Positions 39,717-48,679 of a DNA stretch of 64,000 nt are shown one piece after another. The translations under genes were made by a program, and so were the position numbers. The notes under the pieces are model-generated. The model had not been told where the DNA came from, did no database searches, and saw only the letters and a program-made list of their open reading frames with translations. The stretch is from Arthrobacter sp. EPSL27. Lineage in GTDB: Bacteria; Actinomycetota; Actinomycetes; Actinomycetales; Micrococcaceae. The stretch is from contig NZ_LNUT01000005.1 of the NCBI RefSeq assembly GCF_001512305.1, positions 1,461,774 to 1,525,773 of the forward strand. Reading direction: 5' to 3'. Within the stretch, counting starts at the first letter, position 1, and every line of letters begins with the position of its first letter.

Positions 39717-42401
39717 ATGGCACGTGGAACGCTGCGGATTTTCCTAGGGGCCGCGCCCGGGGTCGGCAAGACCTACGAGATGCTCGAAGAGGCGCACCGG
39801 CTCGGCAAACGCGGCGAGGACGTCGTCGTCGCGCTTGCCATGGACCACGGACGCAGCGAGACGCGGGCCCTGCTGGAGGGCCTGGAAATCATCCCGCCGA
39901 AGCGCATGCCCTACCGGGGCACCGAATTTGAGGAAATGGACCTCGACGCCGTCCTCGCCCGGGCCCCCGGGACAGCGGTCGTGGACGAGTACGCCCACTC
40001 CAACATCCCCGGCAGCCGCAACCCGAAACGCTGGCAGGACGTCGACGAACTGCTCAACGCCGGAATCGACGTCCTGTCCACCGTCAATATCCAGCACCTG
40101 GCATCGCTGGGTGACGTGGTCAGCGCGATCACCGACGTCCACCAGGCAGAGACCGTACCCGACGACGTCGTCCGCCGGGCCGATCAGATCCACCTCGTCG
40201 ACATCTCCCCCGAGCTGCTGCGGCAGCGCCTGGGCGATGGAAAAATCTATGCCCCCGAGAAGATCGACGCGGCGCTCTCGAACTACTTCCGCCTGGGCAA
40301 CCTCACCGCCCTGCGCGAGCTGGCGCTGCTGTGGCTGGCCGACCGTGTGGATGAGGGCCTCGCCAAGTACCGGGCGGAGCAGGGCATCGAGGAAAGCTGG
40401 CCGGCCAGGGAACGGATCGTGGTGGGCCTGACCGGCGGGCCCGAAGGGGAGGTCCTGATCCGCCGCGGCGCCAGGATCCTCAACCGCGTCAGCGGCGGGG
40501 ACCTGCTGGCGGTCCACGTCCGGGCCTCCGACGGGGTGGCCGACGAATCCCCCCAGGCGCTCGAGGCCCAACGCCACCTGGTCCAGGACCTGGGCGGCAG
40601 CTACCACATAGTGGCCGGTGAGGATCCGGCCGGGGCCCTCCTGGACTTCGCCCGCAGCGTCAACGCCACCCAGATCGTCGTCGGCATCTCGCGGCGCAAG
40701 AAGATCTCCGCACTCCTGGGAAACCTGCTCGGCGGGGGCGTCGGCACGCGGGTGGTCCGCGATTCCGGTGACATCGACGTCCACATGGTCTCCCACCCGC
40801 TCGGCGGCCACGGCACCCGGCCGTCCCGGCAACGCGACCTGGGCCGTGTCCGGGTGACGGTGGGATTCATTCTGGCCGTGCTGCTCCCGGCCGTCCTGCA
40901 GGCACTGCTGCTGGTCCTGAACCCTGAGCGCAACGTCGCCACGGTGATGCTGGTCCAGCTCAGCGGTTCCATCGGGGTGGCCCTGGTCGGCGGGCTGTGG
41001 CCGGCGATACTGGCCGCCCTCTGGAGCAGCCTGCTGGTCAATTACTTCTCCACCCCGCCGGTCGGAACCCTCACCATCAGCGACCCGCAGAACCTCCTCG
41101 CCCTGCTGGTGTTTGTGGGTGTTTCGGCGGCCGTCGCGGTGGTGGTCGACTTGTCGGCCCGGCGGTCCAAGGACGCCGCCCGGGCCCGCGCGGAAGCCAC
41201 CACCCTCAGCGACCTGGCCAGGAGCGCATCCGGCGCCGACGATATGGTCCGGGCCCTCCTGGAGCAGGCCCTCGGTGTCTTCCAGGTCCGGGGGGCCGCC
41301 GTCTTCAGCCTCGCCGAGGCTCCGGGCGGCCGGGGTGCTCCCGGTACCGCCGGCGCCCCCGGGCCGGAGTGGCGACTGACTGCCGCGGCCGGGGAACTTT
41401 CCGCAGGCGAAACCGAACGGGGCGGCGCTGACGGGGAGAACATCGAGGAAATCGACCCCTCAACACGCCTCGTGCTGTTCGGCCGGATCCTGCCGGCGAG
41501 TGACCGGCGCCTCTTGGGGGCCTTCGGCGTCCATTTGGAAGCGCAGCTGGAACGCCAGCAGCTCGTGGCCAGCCGCCGCCAGATGCTGCGCCTCGCGGAA
41601 AGCAACACGATCCGCACGTCCATCCTCCGCGCCGTGTCCCACGACCTCCGCACCCCGCTGGCCGGCATCAAACTTGCCGTCGGAGCCCTGCGCCACGACG
41701 GTGCCCGGTACACCCAGGCTGAGCAACAGGAGCTGCTCGCCACGATCGAGGAGTGCTCCGACCGGCTGGACGCCCTGGTGGGCAACCTTCTGGACATGTC
41801 CCGCATCAGCGCCGAAGCCGCCCACCCCCTGCTCAGGCCGGTGCGCTGGTACGAGGTCATTCCGGATGCCCTGCGCGCCGTGCCGGAAGGACGGGTCCGG
41901 GTGGAGCTGCCCGCCAACATGCCGGAGGTCGACGCGGACCCCGGCATGCTTGAGCGCGTCATTGCCAACGTCGTCGAAAACGCGGTGAAGTACGCGCCGG
42001 ATTCGGACATCGTACTGGTCGGCGCCGGGGGCGGTCTCAGCGCCGTCACCCTCGCGGGGCATCCGGCCGGGGAACTGCGCATCATCGATCACGGCCGGGG
42101 CATCCCGGCAGAGAGGGTCGTGGAAATGTTCCGGCCGTTCCAGCGCCTGGATGACGCAGCGCAGACCACCGGCATCGGCCTCGGACTGGCGGTGGCCAAG
42201 GGCTTTACCGATGCCATGGGCGGAAGCCTGACCGCCGAAGCAACACCGGGGGGCGGCCTGACCATGGTCATCCGGCTTCCGCTCTCCACCGGGGCGCCCT
42301 TCGAAGCGCGCCACCAGCAGGCCCCCCTGGAACCGCAGTCGGCCATCGACCGCCAGCGCCACACCCTGCCGCTCACTGCGTCCGGATCGGACGCCGGATG
42401 A
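39717..42401 (+). CDS. kdpD: osmosensitive K+ sensor histidine kinase KdpD
   Basis: An 894-residue membrane kinase. The N-terminal KdpD domain has Walker A GAAPGVGKTYEM. A USP-like domain spans about 235-365. Four short membrane helices (DUF4118) lie at about 380-485, then a GAF-like region. The HisKA box is VSHDLRTPLAGIK, and the ATPase has NVVENAVKYAPDSD and GIGLGLAVAKG. Signals from K+ limitation lead to KdpE phosphorylation. It is full length, and its stop overlaps the kdpE ATG. Confidence 0.96.
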   Translation: MARGTLRIFLGAAPGVGKTYEMLEEAHRLGKRGEDVVVALAMDHGRSETRALLEGLEIIPPKRMPYRGTEFEEMDLDAVLARAPGTAVVDEYAHSNIPGSRNPKRWQDVDELLNAGIDVLSTVNIQHLASLGDVVSAITDVHQAETVPDDVVRRADQIHLVDISPELLRQRLGDGKIYAPEKIDAALSNYFRLGNLTALRELALLWLADRVDEGLAKYRAEQGIEESWPARERIVVGLTGGPEGEVLIRRGARILNRVSGGDLLAVHVRASDGVADESPQALEAQRHLVQDLGGSYHIVAGEDPAGALLDFARSVNATQIVVGISRRKKISALLGNLLGGGVGTRVVRDSGDIDVHMVSHPLGGHGTRPSRQRDLGRVRVTVGFILAVLLPAVLQALLLVLNPERNVATVMLVQLSGSIGVALVGGLWPAILAALWSSLLVNYFSTPPVGTLTISDPQNLLALLVFVGVSAAVAVVVDLSARRSKDAARARAEATTLSDLARSASGADDMVRALLEQALGVFQVRGAAVFSLAEAPGGRGAPGTAGAPGPEWRLTAAAGELSAGETERGGADGENIEEIDPSTRLVLFGRILPASDRRLLGAFGVHLEAQLERQQLVASRRQMLRLAESNTIRTSILRAVSHDLRTPLAGIKLAVGALRHDGARYTQAEQQELLATIEECSDRLDALVGNLLDMSRISAEAAHPLLRPVRWYEVIPDALRAVPEGRVRVELPANMPEVDADPGMLERVIANVVENAVKYAPDSDIVLVGAGGGLSAVTLAGHPAGELRIIDHGRGIPAERVVEMFRPFQRLDDAAQTTGIGLGLAVAKGFTDAMGGSLTAEATPGGGLTMVIRLPLSTGAPFEARHQQAPLEPQSAIDRQRHTLPLTASGSDAG

Positions 42402-43072
42402 CCGCCGTCCTGGTGGTCGACGACGACCCGCACCTGCTCAGGGCCCTGCGGATCACCCTGCAGGCCCACGGCTACGATGTGACCACCGCAGCGGACGGCC
42501 ATTCGGCGCTGCTGGCGGCCACCCAGCACCCGCTGGCACTTGTGATCCTGGACCTCGGGCTGCCGGACCTGGACGGCACCTCCGTGCTCCGGGAACTCCG
42601 CACCTGGAGCCGGGTGCCCGTCCTGGTGCTGTCCGCCCGGCACGGTTCCGAGGACAAAGTGGAGGCCCTGGACGCCGGAGCCGACGACTACATCACCAAG
42701 CCGTTCGGCCTGGACGAACTCCTGGCCCGGCTGCGGGCGCTGCTCCGCCGCAGCGCCGACCCCGGCCAGGAACCGGTGGTCACGACAGAGGCGTTCACCG
42801 TGGACCTGGAAAAGCACCGGGTCACGCGCGACGGCCAGGACATCAGGCTCACCCCGACCGAGTGGAAGATGCTGGAGGTGCTGGTCCGGAACCCGGAAAA
42901 ACTCGTCACCCAGCAGCAGCTCCTGTCCGAGGTCTGGGGTCCGGCCTACGCGAAGGAGACCAACTACCTGCGCGTGTACATGGCCCAGCTCCGCCGCAAG
43001 CTGGAACCGGAGGCCGCCGCCCCGCGGCACCTGGTCACCGAGGCGGGCATCGGCTACCGGTTCGTGCCCTGA
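42398..43072 (+). CDS. kdpE: KDP operon response regulator KdpE
   Basis: A 224-residue OmpR-family regulator. The receiver acid pocket is VVDDD and the phospho-acceptor is D52 in LDLGLPDLDG; the K is in YITKPF. The winged helix is at about 130-222 (LTPTEWKMLEVLVRNPEKLVT, ending GIGYRFVP). It activates kdpFABC, probably at direct repeats such as that at 34925. It ends 10 nt before a convergent gene. Confidence 0.95.
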   Translation: MTAVLVVDDDPHLLRALRITLQAHGYDVTTAADGHSALLAATQHPLALVILDLGLPDLDGTSVLRELRTWSRVPVLVLSARHGSEDKVEALDAGADDYITKPFGLDELLARLRALLRRSADPGQEPVVTTEAFTVDLEKHRVTRDGQDIRLTPTEWKMLEVLVRNPEKLVTQQQLLSEVWGPAYAKETNYLRVYMAQLRRKLEPEAAAPRHLVTEAGIGYRFVP

Positions 43073-43082
43073 CGGCGCGGTT

Positions 43083-44459
43083 TCAGCAGGCGTCCGCCTC
43101 GGCGTTCAAGTCGCGGCCCCGGGTTTCGGGGGCGAAGAACCCGGCAACCCAGCCGATGGCTGCGTAACTCATCAGGATTCCTGCCACCGGAATCCACCCC
43201 GGCCCCGTTGCGGCGACCACCGCGGCGGCCAGGATCGGTCCCAGTCCGCCGGAGAGGACGGCGCCCACCTCCTTGACCGTGGTCATGAACGAGAATCGGC
43301 GCTTGGAACCGAACATCTCTACGAGCCAGGTGGACTCCACCCCGTACATATTGGGGATCGGGCCGCCAATGTAGATAACGAACACCAGCGCCACCAAAAG
43401 GGGATTCCGCGTTTCGATCAGCAGCATGGCGGGAATGGTGAAGGCGAACTGGAATGCGGAGAGCCACAGCCACACGATCCGGCGGCCGAACTTGTCGGTG
43501 AGCTTGCCGGTCAGCAGGACTGTGATCATCCCCAGAATGGAGCCCAGGGTCACACCGGTGGTCACAAGGTTGGCGTCCATCTCGACCACCGAGACGGTCC
43601 AACCGATCAGGAAGCCCTTGACGAGGTACACCGAGCCGTTCTCCCCCAGCTTGATACCCAGAGACACCAGGAACGGCTTCTTGGCATCCGCGGCGTCACG
43701 CCACACGCTTTGCTGCCGGGCTTCCGCGCGGGCCGCGGCGCGGCGCTGCTTCACGACCTCGAAGACCGGAGATTCGTTCACGGTGCGCCGCAAGTACAAC
43801 GCCACCAGGGTTGTGGCGACGCTGAGCAGGAAAGGGACCCGCCAGCCCCAGCTCATGAACTGTTCTTTCGGCAGCTGCGACATCAGCAACCACAGGGCGC
43901 TGGCCAGGAGCACCCCTGTCGCGGTCCCCAGCGCCACCACCGCGCCGTAGAAGCCCCGGCGTGCGCTGGGCGCCGACTCCACGAGCAGGAGTGAGGCGCC
44001 TGAAAGTTCGGCGCCGGCGCCGAAACCCTGAACAAGACGCAGCAGCACCAGCAGGATCGGGGCAGCGACGCCAATCTGGGCGTATGTGGGCAGCAGGCCC
44101 ATCCCAAGGGTGGCGATCCCCATCATTCCCACAGTGATGACCAGAACGGACTTGCGGCCGTACTTGTCCCCCAGGTAACCGAAGTAGATTCCGCCGAGGG
44201 GCCGGACGAGGAATCCGGACCCGTAGGCGGCGAAACTGGCCAGCAGTGCCATCGCCGGGTCTGTGTTCGGAAAGAACAGCGGACCGAAGACCAGGGCGGC
44301 CGCCAGCGTGTAGAGCGTGAAGTCCATGTATTCCAACGCCGAGCCGAGCCAGGACGAGATCGAGGTCCGGCGCAGTTCCGCCGGCGACACCTCCGGATCG
44401 GCCGCGGTATTGCCTGTCCTGGGTTCTGCGTATTTCACATTCATGTTTTCAGTAACCAC
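43083..44459 (-). CDS. MHS-type MFS transporter
   Basis: A 458-residue permease from GTG 44459, behind AGGGAGA; ATG 44444 is the alternative. It has 12 predicted helices, with MHS marks SWLGSALEYMDFTLYTLAAAL, LGDKYGRKSVLVITVGMMG, and GFGAGAELSGASLLLVE in helix 4. It is the last gene of the minus-strand catabolic operon that begins with the CoA-transferase at 49922, and it probably imports the acid degraded by it. A perfect hairpin, GAGCCGGC-AG-GCCGGCTC (44479-44496), precedes its ribosome-binding site. Confidence 0.85.
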   Translation of the reverse strand: MVTENMNVKYAEPRTGNTAADPEVSPAELRRTSISSWLGSALEYMDFTLYTLAAALVFGPLFFPNTDPAMALLASFAAYGSGFLVRPLGGIYFGYLGDKYGRKSVLVITVGMMGIATLGMGLLPTYAQIGVAAPILLVLLRLVQGFGAGAELSGASLLLVESAPSARRGFYGAVVALGTATGVLLASALWLLMSQLPKEQFMSWGWRVPFLLSVATTLVALYLRRTVNESPVFEVVKQRRAAARAEARQQSVWRDAADAKKPFLVSLGIKLGENGSVYLVKGFLIGWTVSVVEMDANLVTTGVTLGSILGMITVLLTGKLTDKFGRRIVWLWLSAFQFAFTIPAMLLIETRNPLLVALVFVIYIGGPIPNMYGVESTWLVEMFGSKRRFSFMTTVKEVGAVLSGGLGPILAAAVVAATGPGWIPVAGILMSYAAIGWVAGFFAPETRGRDLNAEADAC

Positions 44460-44567
44460 GGAGAATCTCCCTAACGGGGAGCCGGCAGGCCGGCTCAGCC
44501 GCAACGTCGTTGTTCGGATGGTGGTGGTGTTGGTGCAGAAGTGGGGAGCGGGCCCTGCGGCCGTCGC

Positions 44568-45020
44568 TCACATCTTCAAAAGGGACAGTGTCTCGGCGAT
44601 GCAGGCCGGTTTCTCGGAACCCTCCAGCTCGATCCTGTGCAGGAACTTGAGCTGCCGGCCAGCGGCTGTCTGGGTCACCGAGGCCAGAGTCAGCCGGTCC
44701 CGGATGCGGGAACCAACCCTGGCCGGAGCCGGGAACCGTACTCTGTCCAGGCCGTAGTTGATGACCGATGCCGCGCCTTGCACGCGGTATACCTGTCCGG
44801 CCAGGTGCGGGAGCATCGAAAGGCTCAGGTAGCCGTGGGCCACGGTGGCGCCGAAAGGGCCGGCGGCGGCCCGTTCCGGATCGGTGTGGATCCACTGCTG
44901 GTCCAGGGTGGCGTCCGCGAACGCCTGGATCTGGGACTGGTCCAGCCGGTGCCAGCCACTCACGCCTATTTCCTGTCCCGTCAGGCTCTCCAGCTCGGCG
45001 ACATTTTCAAACAGCCTCAT
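44568..45020 (-). CDS. MaoC-family (R)-specific enoyl-CoA hydratase
   Basis: A 150-residue hot-dog-fold hydratase. The catalytic Asp/His pair is in LDQQWIHTDPERAAAGPFG (D-x4-H), followed by the VAHGYLSLSMLP dimer helix. It hydrates a trans-2-enoyl-CoA to a 3-hydroxyacyl-CoA, crotonyl-CoA if the module degrades glutarate. Its ATG overlaps the thiolase stop, so expression is coupled. Confidence 0.85.
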   Translation of the reverse strand: MRLFENVAELESLTGQEIGVSGWHRLDQSQIQAFADATLDQQWIHTDPERAAAGPFGATVAHGYLSLSMLPHLAGQVYRVQGAASVINYGLDRVRFPAPARVGSRIRDRLTLASVTQTAAGRQLKFLHRIELEGSEKPACIAETLSLLKM

Positions 45021-46213
45021 CAGACCCTCTCCAGCAGCATTGCGACGCCTTGTCCCAGGCCTACGCACATCGTGGCCAGGCCGCGGGCGGCGTTTTCACG
45101 TTCCATCCGGCCCAACAAGGTGACGACGATCCGGGAACCTGAGGATCCCAGCGGATGCCCCAAGGCGATCGCACCGCCGTCGTTGTTGACAACGCCCTCA
45201 TCCAGCCCCAGCTGCCGTATGCAGGCCAGCGACTGCGCGGCGAATGCTTCGTTGAGTTCGACGGCGCCCAGTCCGTCCAGGCTCCAGCCGGTCTTCGCCA
45301 GCGCTTTCCGGGTAGCAGGTACCGGGCCGATGCCCATGACCTCCGGGGCGACCCCGGCCGCCTGGCTGGTGACGATCCGGGCCCGCGGCGTCAGGCCCCA
45401 GCGGGCGACGGCCTCGCCGCTGGCCACCACCACGGCTGAGGCGCCGTCGTTGAGGGAACTGGAGTTGCCCGCGGTGACGACGCCGTCCGGCCGCACGATC
45501 GGCCGCAGTGCCGCGAGCGATTCCGGCGTGGAACCCCGCCGCGGCCCCTCATCGGTGTCGACGAACGTAACGTCGCCGTGGCGGCTGGTCACGGGAACAG
45601 GAACGATCTCGTCCCGGAACCGGCCGGCATCGATCGCGGCCAGCGCCAGCTCATGCGAGCGCAGGGCGAAACTGTCCGCGTCGGCACGGGAGATCCCCTC
45701 GCGCCCGGCCACTTCCTCGGCTGTTTCCGGCATAGAGAACCTGGCACCGGCCGGCATCCGGGTGTTGACGAACCGCGCACCAATCGAGGTGTCCGCCAGC
45801 TCCCCCGGTCCGGCAAACGGCTTTTCCGGCTTGGCCATCACCCAGGGTGCCCGGGTCATGGACTCCACCCCGCCGGCCACCACCAAGTCGGCGTCGCCGT
45901 TGCGGACGGACTGCGCCGCCATAGTGATCGCGGTCAACCCGGAGGCGCAGAGACGGTTGACCGTGACCGCAGGGAGGGCGTCCGGGAGTCCGGCGAGCAG
46001 CACCGCCATCCGCGCAACGTTGCGGTTGTCCTCCCCGGCCTGGTTCACGCAGCCGAGAATGATCTCGTCGATGCTGTCGGGGTCGATGCCCGCCCTGGCC
46101 ACGGCGCCCTGCAGGACCAGGGCGGCCAGGTCGTCGGGCCGGACTGCGGCGAGGGCACCGCCGTGGCGTCCCACCGGCGTGCGGACGCCGCCGACGAGGA
46201 ATGCCTCCGGCAT
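45020..46213 (-). CDS. acetyl-CoA acetyltransferase (thiolase)
   Basis: A 397-residue degradative thiolase from ATG 46213. Nucleophile Cys is in VNRLCASGLTAI (about residue 89), the His in GGAIALGHPLGSSGSR, and the second Cys in TMCVGLGQGVAML. GRHGGALAAVRPDDLAA is typical of the AtoB/PcaF branch. It splits acetoacetyl- or 3-oxoadipyl-type CoA with CoA. It overlaps the SDR and MaoC genes at both ends in a tight operon. Confidence 0.9.
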   Translation of the reverse strand: MPEAFLVGGVRTPVGRHGGALAAVRPDDLAALVLQGAVARAGIDPDSIDEIILGCVNQAGEDNRNVARMAVLLAGLPDALPAVTVNRLCASGLTAITMAAQSVRNGDADLVVAGGVESMTRAPWVMAKPEKPFAGPGELADTSIGARFVNTRMPAGARFSMPETAEEVAGREGISRADADSFALRSHELALAAIDAGRFRDEIVPVPVTSRHGDVTFVDTDEGPRRGSTPESLAALRPIVRPDGVVTAGNSSSLNDGASAVVVASGEAVARWGLTPRARIVTSQAAGVAPEVMGIGPVPATRKALAKTGWSLDGLGAVELNEAFAAQSLACIRQLGLDEGVVNNDGGAIALGHPLGSSGSRIVVTLLGRMERENAARGLATMCVGLGQGVAMLLERV

Positions 46214-46989
46214 CAGCGCGCCCCGCCGTTGATGTACAGCGTCTGCCCTGAGACGTATGAGGCGTCGTCGCTGGCGAAAAACGCCACGGCGGCGGCCACT
46301 TCTTCGGGCTGGCCCACCCGGCCCAAGGGTGTCCGGGCGGCGACCGCAGCCTGGTGGTCCTCCGGGCTGCTGCCTACCCGCTCGGCGGTTGCGGCAGTCA
46401 TAGAGGTGGCGATGTACCCGGGGGCGACGGCGTTGACGGTGATGTTGAATGCGCCGAGCTCGATGGCGAGGGTAGCCGTCAGGCCCTGGATGCCGGCCTT
46501 CGCGGCCGCGTAGTTCGCTTGGCCGCGGTTGCCGAGGGCACTGCGGCTGCTGAGGGAGACGATCCGTCCGTACCGCGCCGGCACCATGTAGCGCTGGGCC
46601 GCCCGGGAACAAAGGTAGGCACTGGTCAGGTTGGTGGCGAGCACCGCGTCCCAGTCCGGACGCTCCATTTTGAAAAAGAGGTTGTCGCGGGTAACGCCGG
46701 CGTTGTTGACGAGGATGTCGAGCCGGCCGAACTCCCGGTGGAGGTCAGCGAAGACCCGGTCAACGGTGGCTTCGTCGGTGACATCGCAACCGGCGGCGAC
46801 CGCCCGGCCGCCGGCCGCAACTACCTGCGGATGGGCGGAGATCTGCAGCGCCGTCTCTTTGGCGCCGTCCTCGTTAAGGTCCAGGACGACGACGGTGGCA
46901 CCGCCTGCCGCCAGCTTCAGTGCCGTGGCCGCGCCTATCCCCTGCGCCCCGCCGGTGACGGCTGCCACCTTGTTCGTGAAATTGCTCAT
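46213..46989 (-). CDS. SDR 3-hydroxyacyl-CoA dehydrogenase/3-oxoacyl reductase (FabG/PhaB-like)
   Basis: A 258-residue classical SDR. The cofactor loop is VTGGAQGIGAATALKLAAGG, followed by VNNAGVTRDNLFFKM, Ser in SLSSRSALG and Y-x3-K in ANYAAAKAG; the end reads VSGQTLYINGG. Within this operon it would interconvert (R)-3-hydroxyacyl-CoA and 3-oxoacyl-CoA, matching the (R)-specific MaoC hydratase. Cofactor preference is not obvious. Confidence 0.88.
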   Translation of the reverse strand: MSNFTNKVAAVTGGAQGIGAATALKLAAGGATVVVLDLNEDGAKETALQISAHPQVVAAGGRAVAAGCDVTDEATVDRVFADLHREFGRLDILVNNAGVTRDNLFFKMERPDWDAVLATNLTSAYLCSRAAQRYMVPARYGRIVSLSSRSALGNRGQANYAAAKAGIQGLTATLAIELGAFNITVNAVAPGYIATSMTAATAERVGSSPEDHQAAVAARTPLGRVGQPEEVAAAVAFFASDDASYVSGQTLYINGGAR

Positions 46990-47021
46990 GGTGTTTCCTT
47001 TGCTTGTGTCGGGTGGCGGAT

Positions 47022-48218
47022 TTAGCCGAAGGCTGAGATGCCGGTGATTTCACGGCCAATGAGCAGCGACTGGATGGAGTCGGTGCCCTCGTAGGTGGAC
47101 ACCACTTCCATGTCCGTCATGTGCCGGGCCACGTGGTTCTCAAGCAGGACGCCGTTGCCGCCGAGCATGTCCCGGGCTTCGGAGCAGATCCACCGGGCCT
47201 TCTGCGCCGTGTGCATCTTGGCCAGTGACGCCATGGGCCCGGTCATGCGCCCGTCCTCGGCCAGGACCGCCAGCCGGAAGCAGATCAGCTGCATGGCCGT
47301 CACCTCGGCGAGCATGTTGGCTAGTTTGTTCTGCACCAGCTGGAAGCTGCCGATCGGCTTGCCGAACTGCTGGCGGGTCTTCGCGTAGTCCACTGCGGCC
47401 TCGTACGCGGCCATGGCGTGGCCCAGGGACTCCCAGGACGCTCCGCTGCGGGTGGCGGTCAGGACGCGGGTGACGTCTTTGAAAGAGTGGCAGCCGGTCA
47501 GCCGGTTGGCCGCCGGCACCCGGAGGTTGTCCAAGGTGATATCCGGCTGCAGGATTGCGCGTTTGCCGATTTTTCCCGTGATGACCTCGGTGTGATATCC
47601 GGCCGGGTAGCTGCCGTCGGCGTCGCGCTCCATAACAAAGGCCTTGACCTTGCCGTCCTCTTCGTCGCGGGCGAAGATGATGACGACGTCGGCCATGCTG
47701 GCGTTGCCGATCCACCTTTTCCGGCCGTTGAGGACGTAGCTGTCGCCGTCCCGCCGGGCGCTGGTCTCCAACGCGACCGAGTCGGACCCGTGGTCCGGCT
47801 CAGTCAGGGCGAAGGCACCGATTTTGTCCAGAGCGGCCATCGAGGGAAGCCAGCGTTCCTTCTGTTCCTCGCTTCCCAGCATGTTGATGGTGCCCATGGC
47901 GAGTCCGGACTGAACGCCGAGGAACGTGTTGACGGAGCCGTCGCCGCGGGAAACTTCGGCCGCGACGATGCCGGCAGCGAGCCGGCTCAGCCCCGGGCAG
48001 CCATAGCCCTCGATGGTGGTGCCCACAATGCCGAGGGCCGCGAGTTTGGGGATCAGCTCGAACGGGAACTCCGCCCGTTCCCAATAGCCGTTGATGACCG
48101 GAAGCAGGTCTTTGTCGACGAAACTGCGGACCTTCAGCCGCAGGGCGCGGTCCTCGGCGGTGAGGAAATCGTCCATCAGGTAGAAGTCGGTGCCAGGTTC
48201 GGCCGGTTCGGTTGTCAT
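47022..48218 (-). CDS. acyl-CoA dehydrogenase, glutaryl-CoA dehydrogenase subfamily
   Basis: A 398-residue FAD enzyme. GYGCPG, AFALTEPDHGSDS and the catalytic Glu E377 in VSTYEGTDSIQ place it in the GCDH branch. By hand alignment to human GCDH, the substrate-carboxylate Arg is replaced by N97 (in SVNTFLGVQSGL), so the substrate is probably not a simple dicarboxylyl-CoA. Its ATG overlaps the thioesterase stop. The true start is ATG 48218 (MTTEPAEPG). Confidence 0.85.
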   Translation of the reverse strand: MTTEPAEPGTDFYLMDDFLTAEDRALRLKVRSFVDKDLLPVINGYWERAEFPFELIPKLAALGIVGTTIEGYGCPGLSRLAAGIVAAEVSRGDGSVNTFLGVQSGLAMGTINMLGSEEQKERWLPSMAALDKIGAFALTEPDHGSDSVALETSARRDGDSYVLNGRKRWIGNASMADVVIIFARDEEDGKVKAFVMERDADGSYPAGYHTEVITGKIGKRAILQPDITLDNLRVPAANRLTGCHSFKDVTRVLTATRSGASWESLGHAMAAYEAAVDYAKTRQQFGKPIGSFQLVQNKLANMLAEVTAMQLICFRLAVLAEDGRMTGPMASLAKMHTAQKARWICSEARDMLGGNGVLLENHVARHMTDMEVVSTYEGTDSIQSLLIGREITGISAFG

Positions 48219-48679
48219 GGTGTCAGCTCCAGAGGGGTGGAATCGGAAATCTGCGATGCGGGCGCTTGGGTGCGGCGTTTGGCGGGCCGGAACTCTTCGA
48301 GCCAGCGGCGCTCGCGTTCCGTCAAAGGCCTGGCCGTGCCGGTCTCCGGCCAGACTGAAACGAGCACGGTCCGACCTTCCACGGCGGCTTCGCCGCCCTG
48401 GGTGGCCGAGCACTCCAGGGTGAAGGAACTGGTGCCGATCCTGGTGACCGCCAGCTCGACCGTCAGGTCCTGACCGTGGACCACCGGGCGCCGGTAGTTG
48501 AGTTCGAGGGCCGCCACCACGGTCGGCGTCGCTCCGGCTGTCCCGAGGCCCGGCATGGTTGAGCGCCACTGGATCCGGGATTCTTCAAGCAAGGTCACGA
48601 CGGCGGCGTGGTTCACGTGGCCGTTGAGGTCCTGGTCCGACCAGCGCGGGGATACACGCGCCCGGTACGGCTCAGGCAT
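48215..48679 (-). CDS. acyl-CoA thioesterase (4HBT hot-dog fold)
   Basis: A 154-residue protein. The active-site region is RWSDQDLNGHVNHAAVVTLLEESR, the Asp/HVNHA pattern of 4-hydroxybenzoyl-CoA-type thioesterases. ELNYRRPVVHGQDLTVEL is also typical. It overlaps the CoA-transferase by 8 nt and the dehydrogenase by 4 nt. It may release CoA from dead-end intermediates of the pathway. Confidence 0.84.
   Translation of the reverse strand: MPEPYRARVSPRWSDQDLNGHVNHAAVVTLLEESRIQWRSTMPGLGTAGATPTVVAALELNYRRPVVHGQDLTVELAVTRIGTSSFTLECSATQGGEAAVEGRTVLVSVWPETGTARPLTERERRWLEEFRPAKRRTQAPASQISDSTPLELTP

Noticed and set aside
45020..46612. N-terminal extension of the thiolase by 132 codons
   Set aside because: The extension overlaps the SDR gene in another frame. 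ATG 46213 begins the family-typical MPEAFLVGGVRTPVGR.
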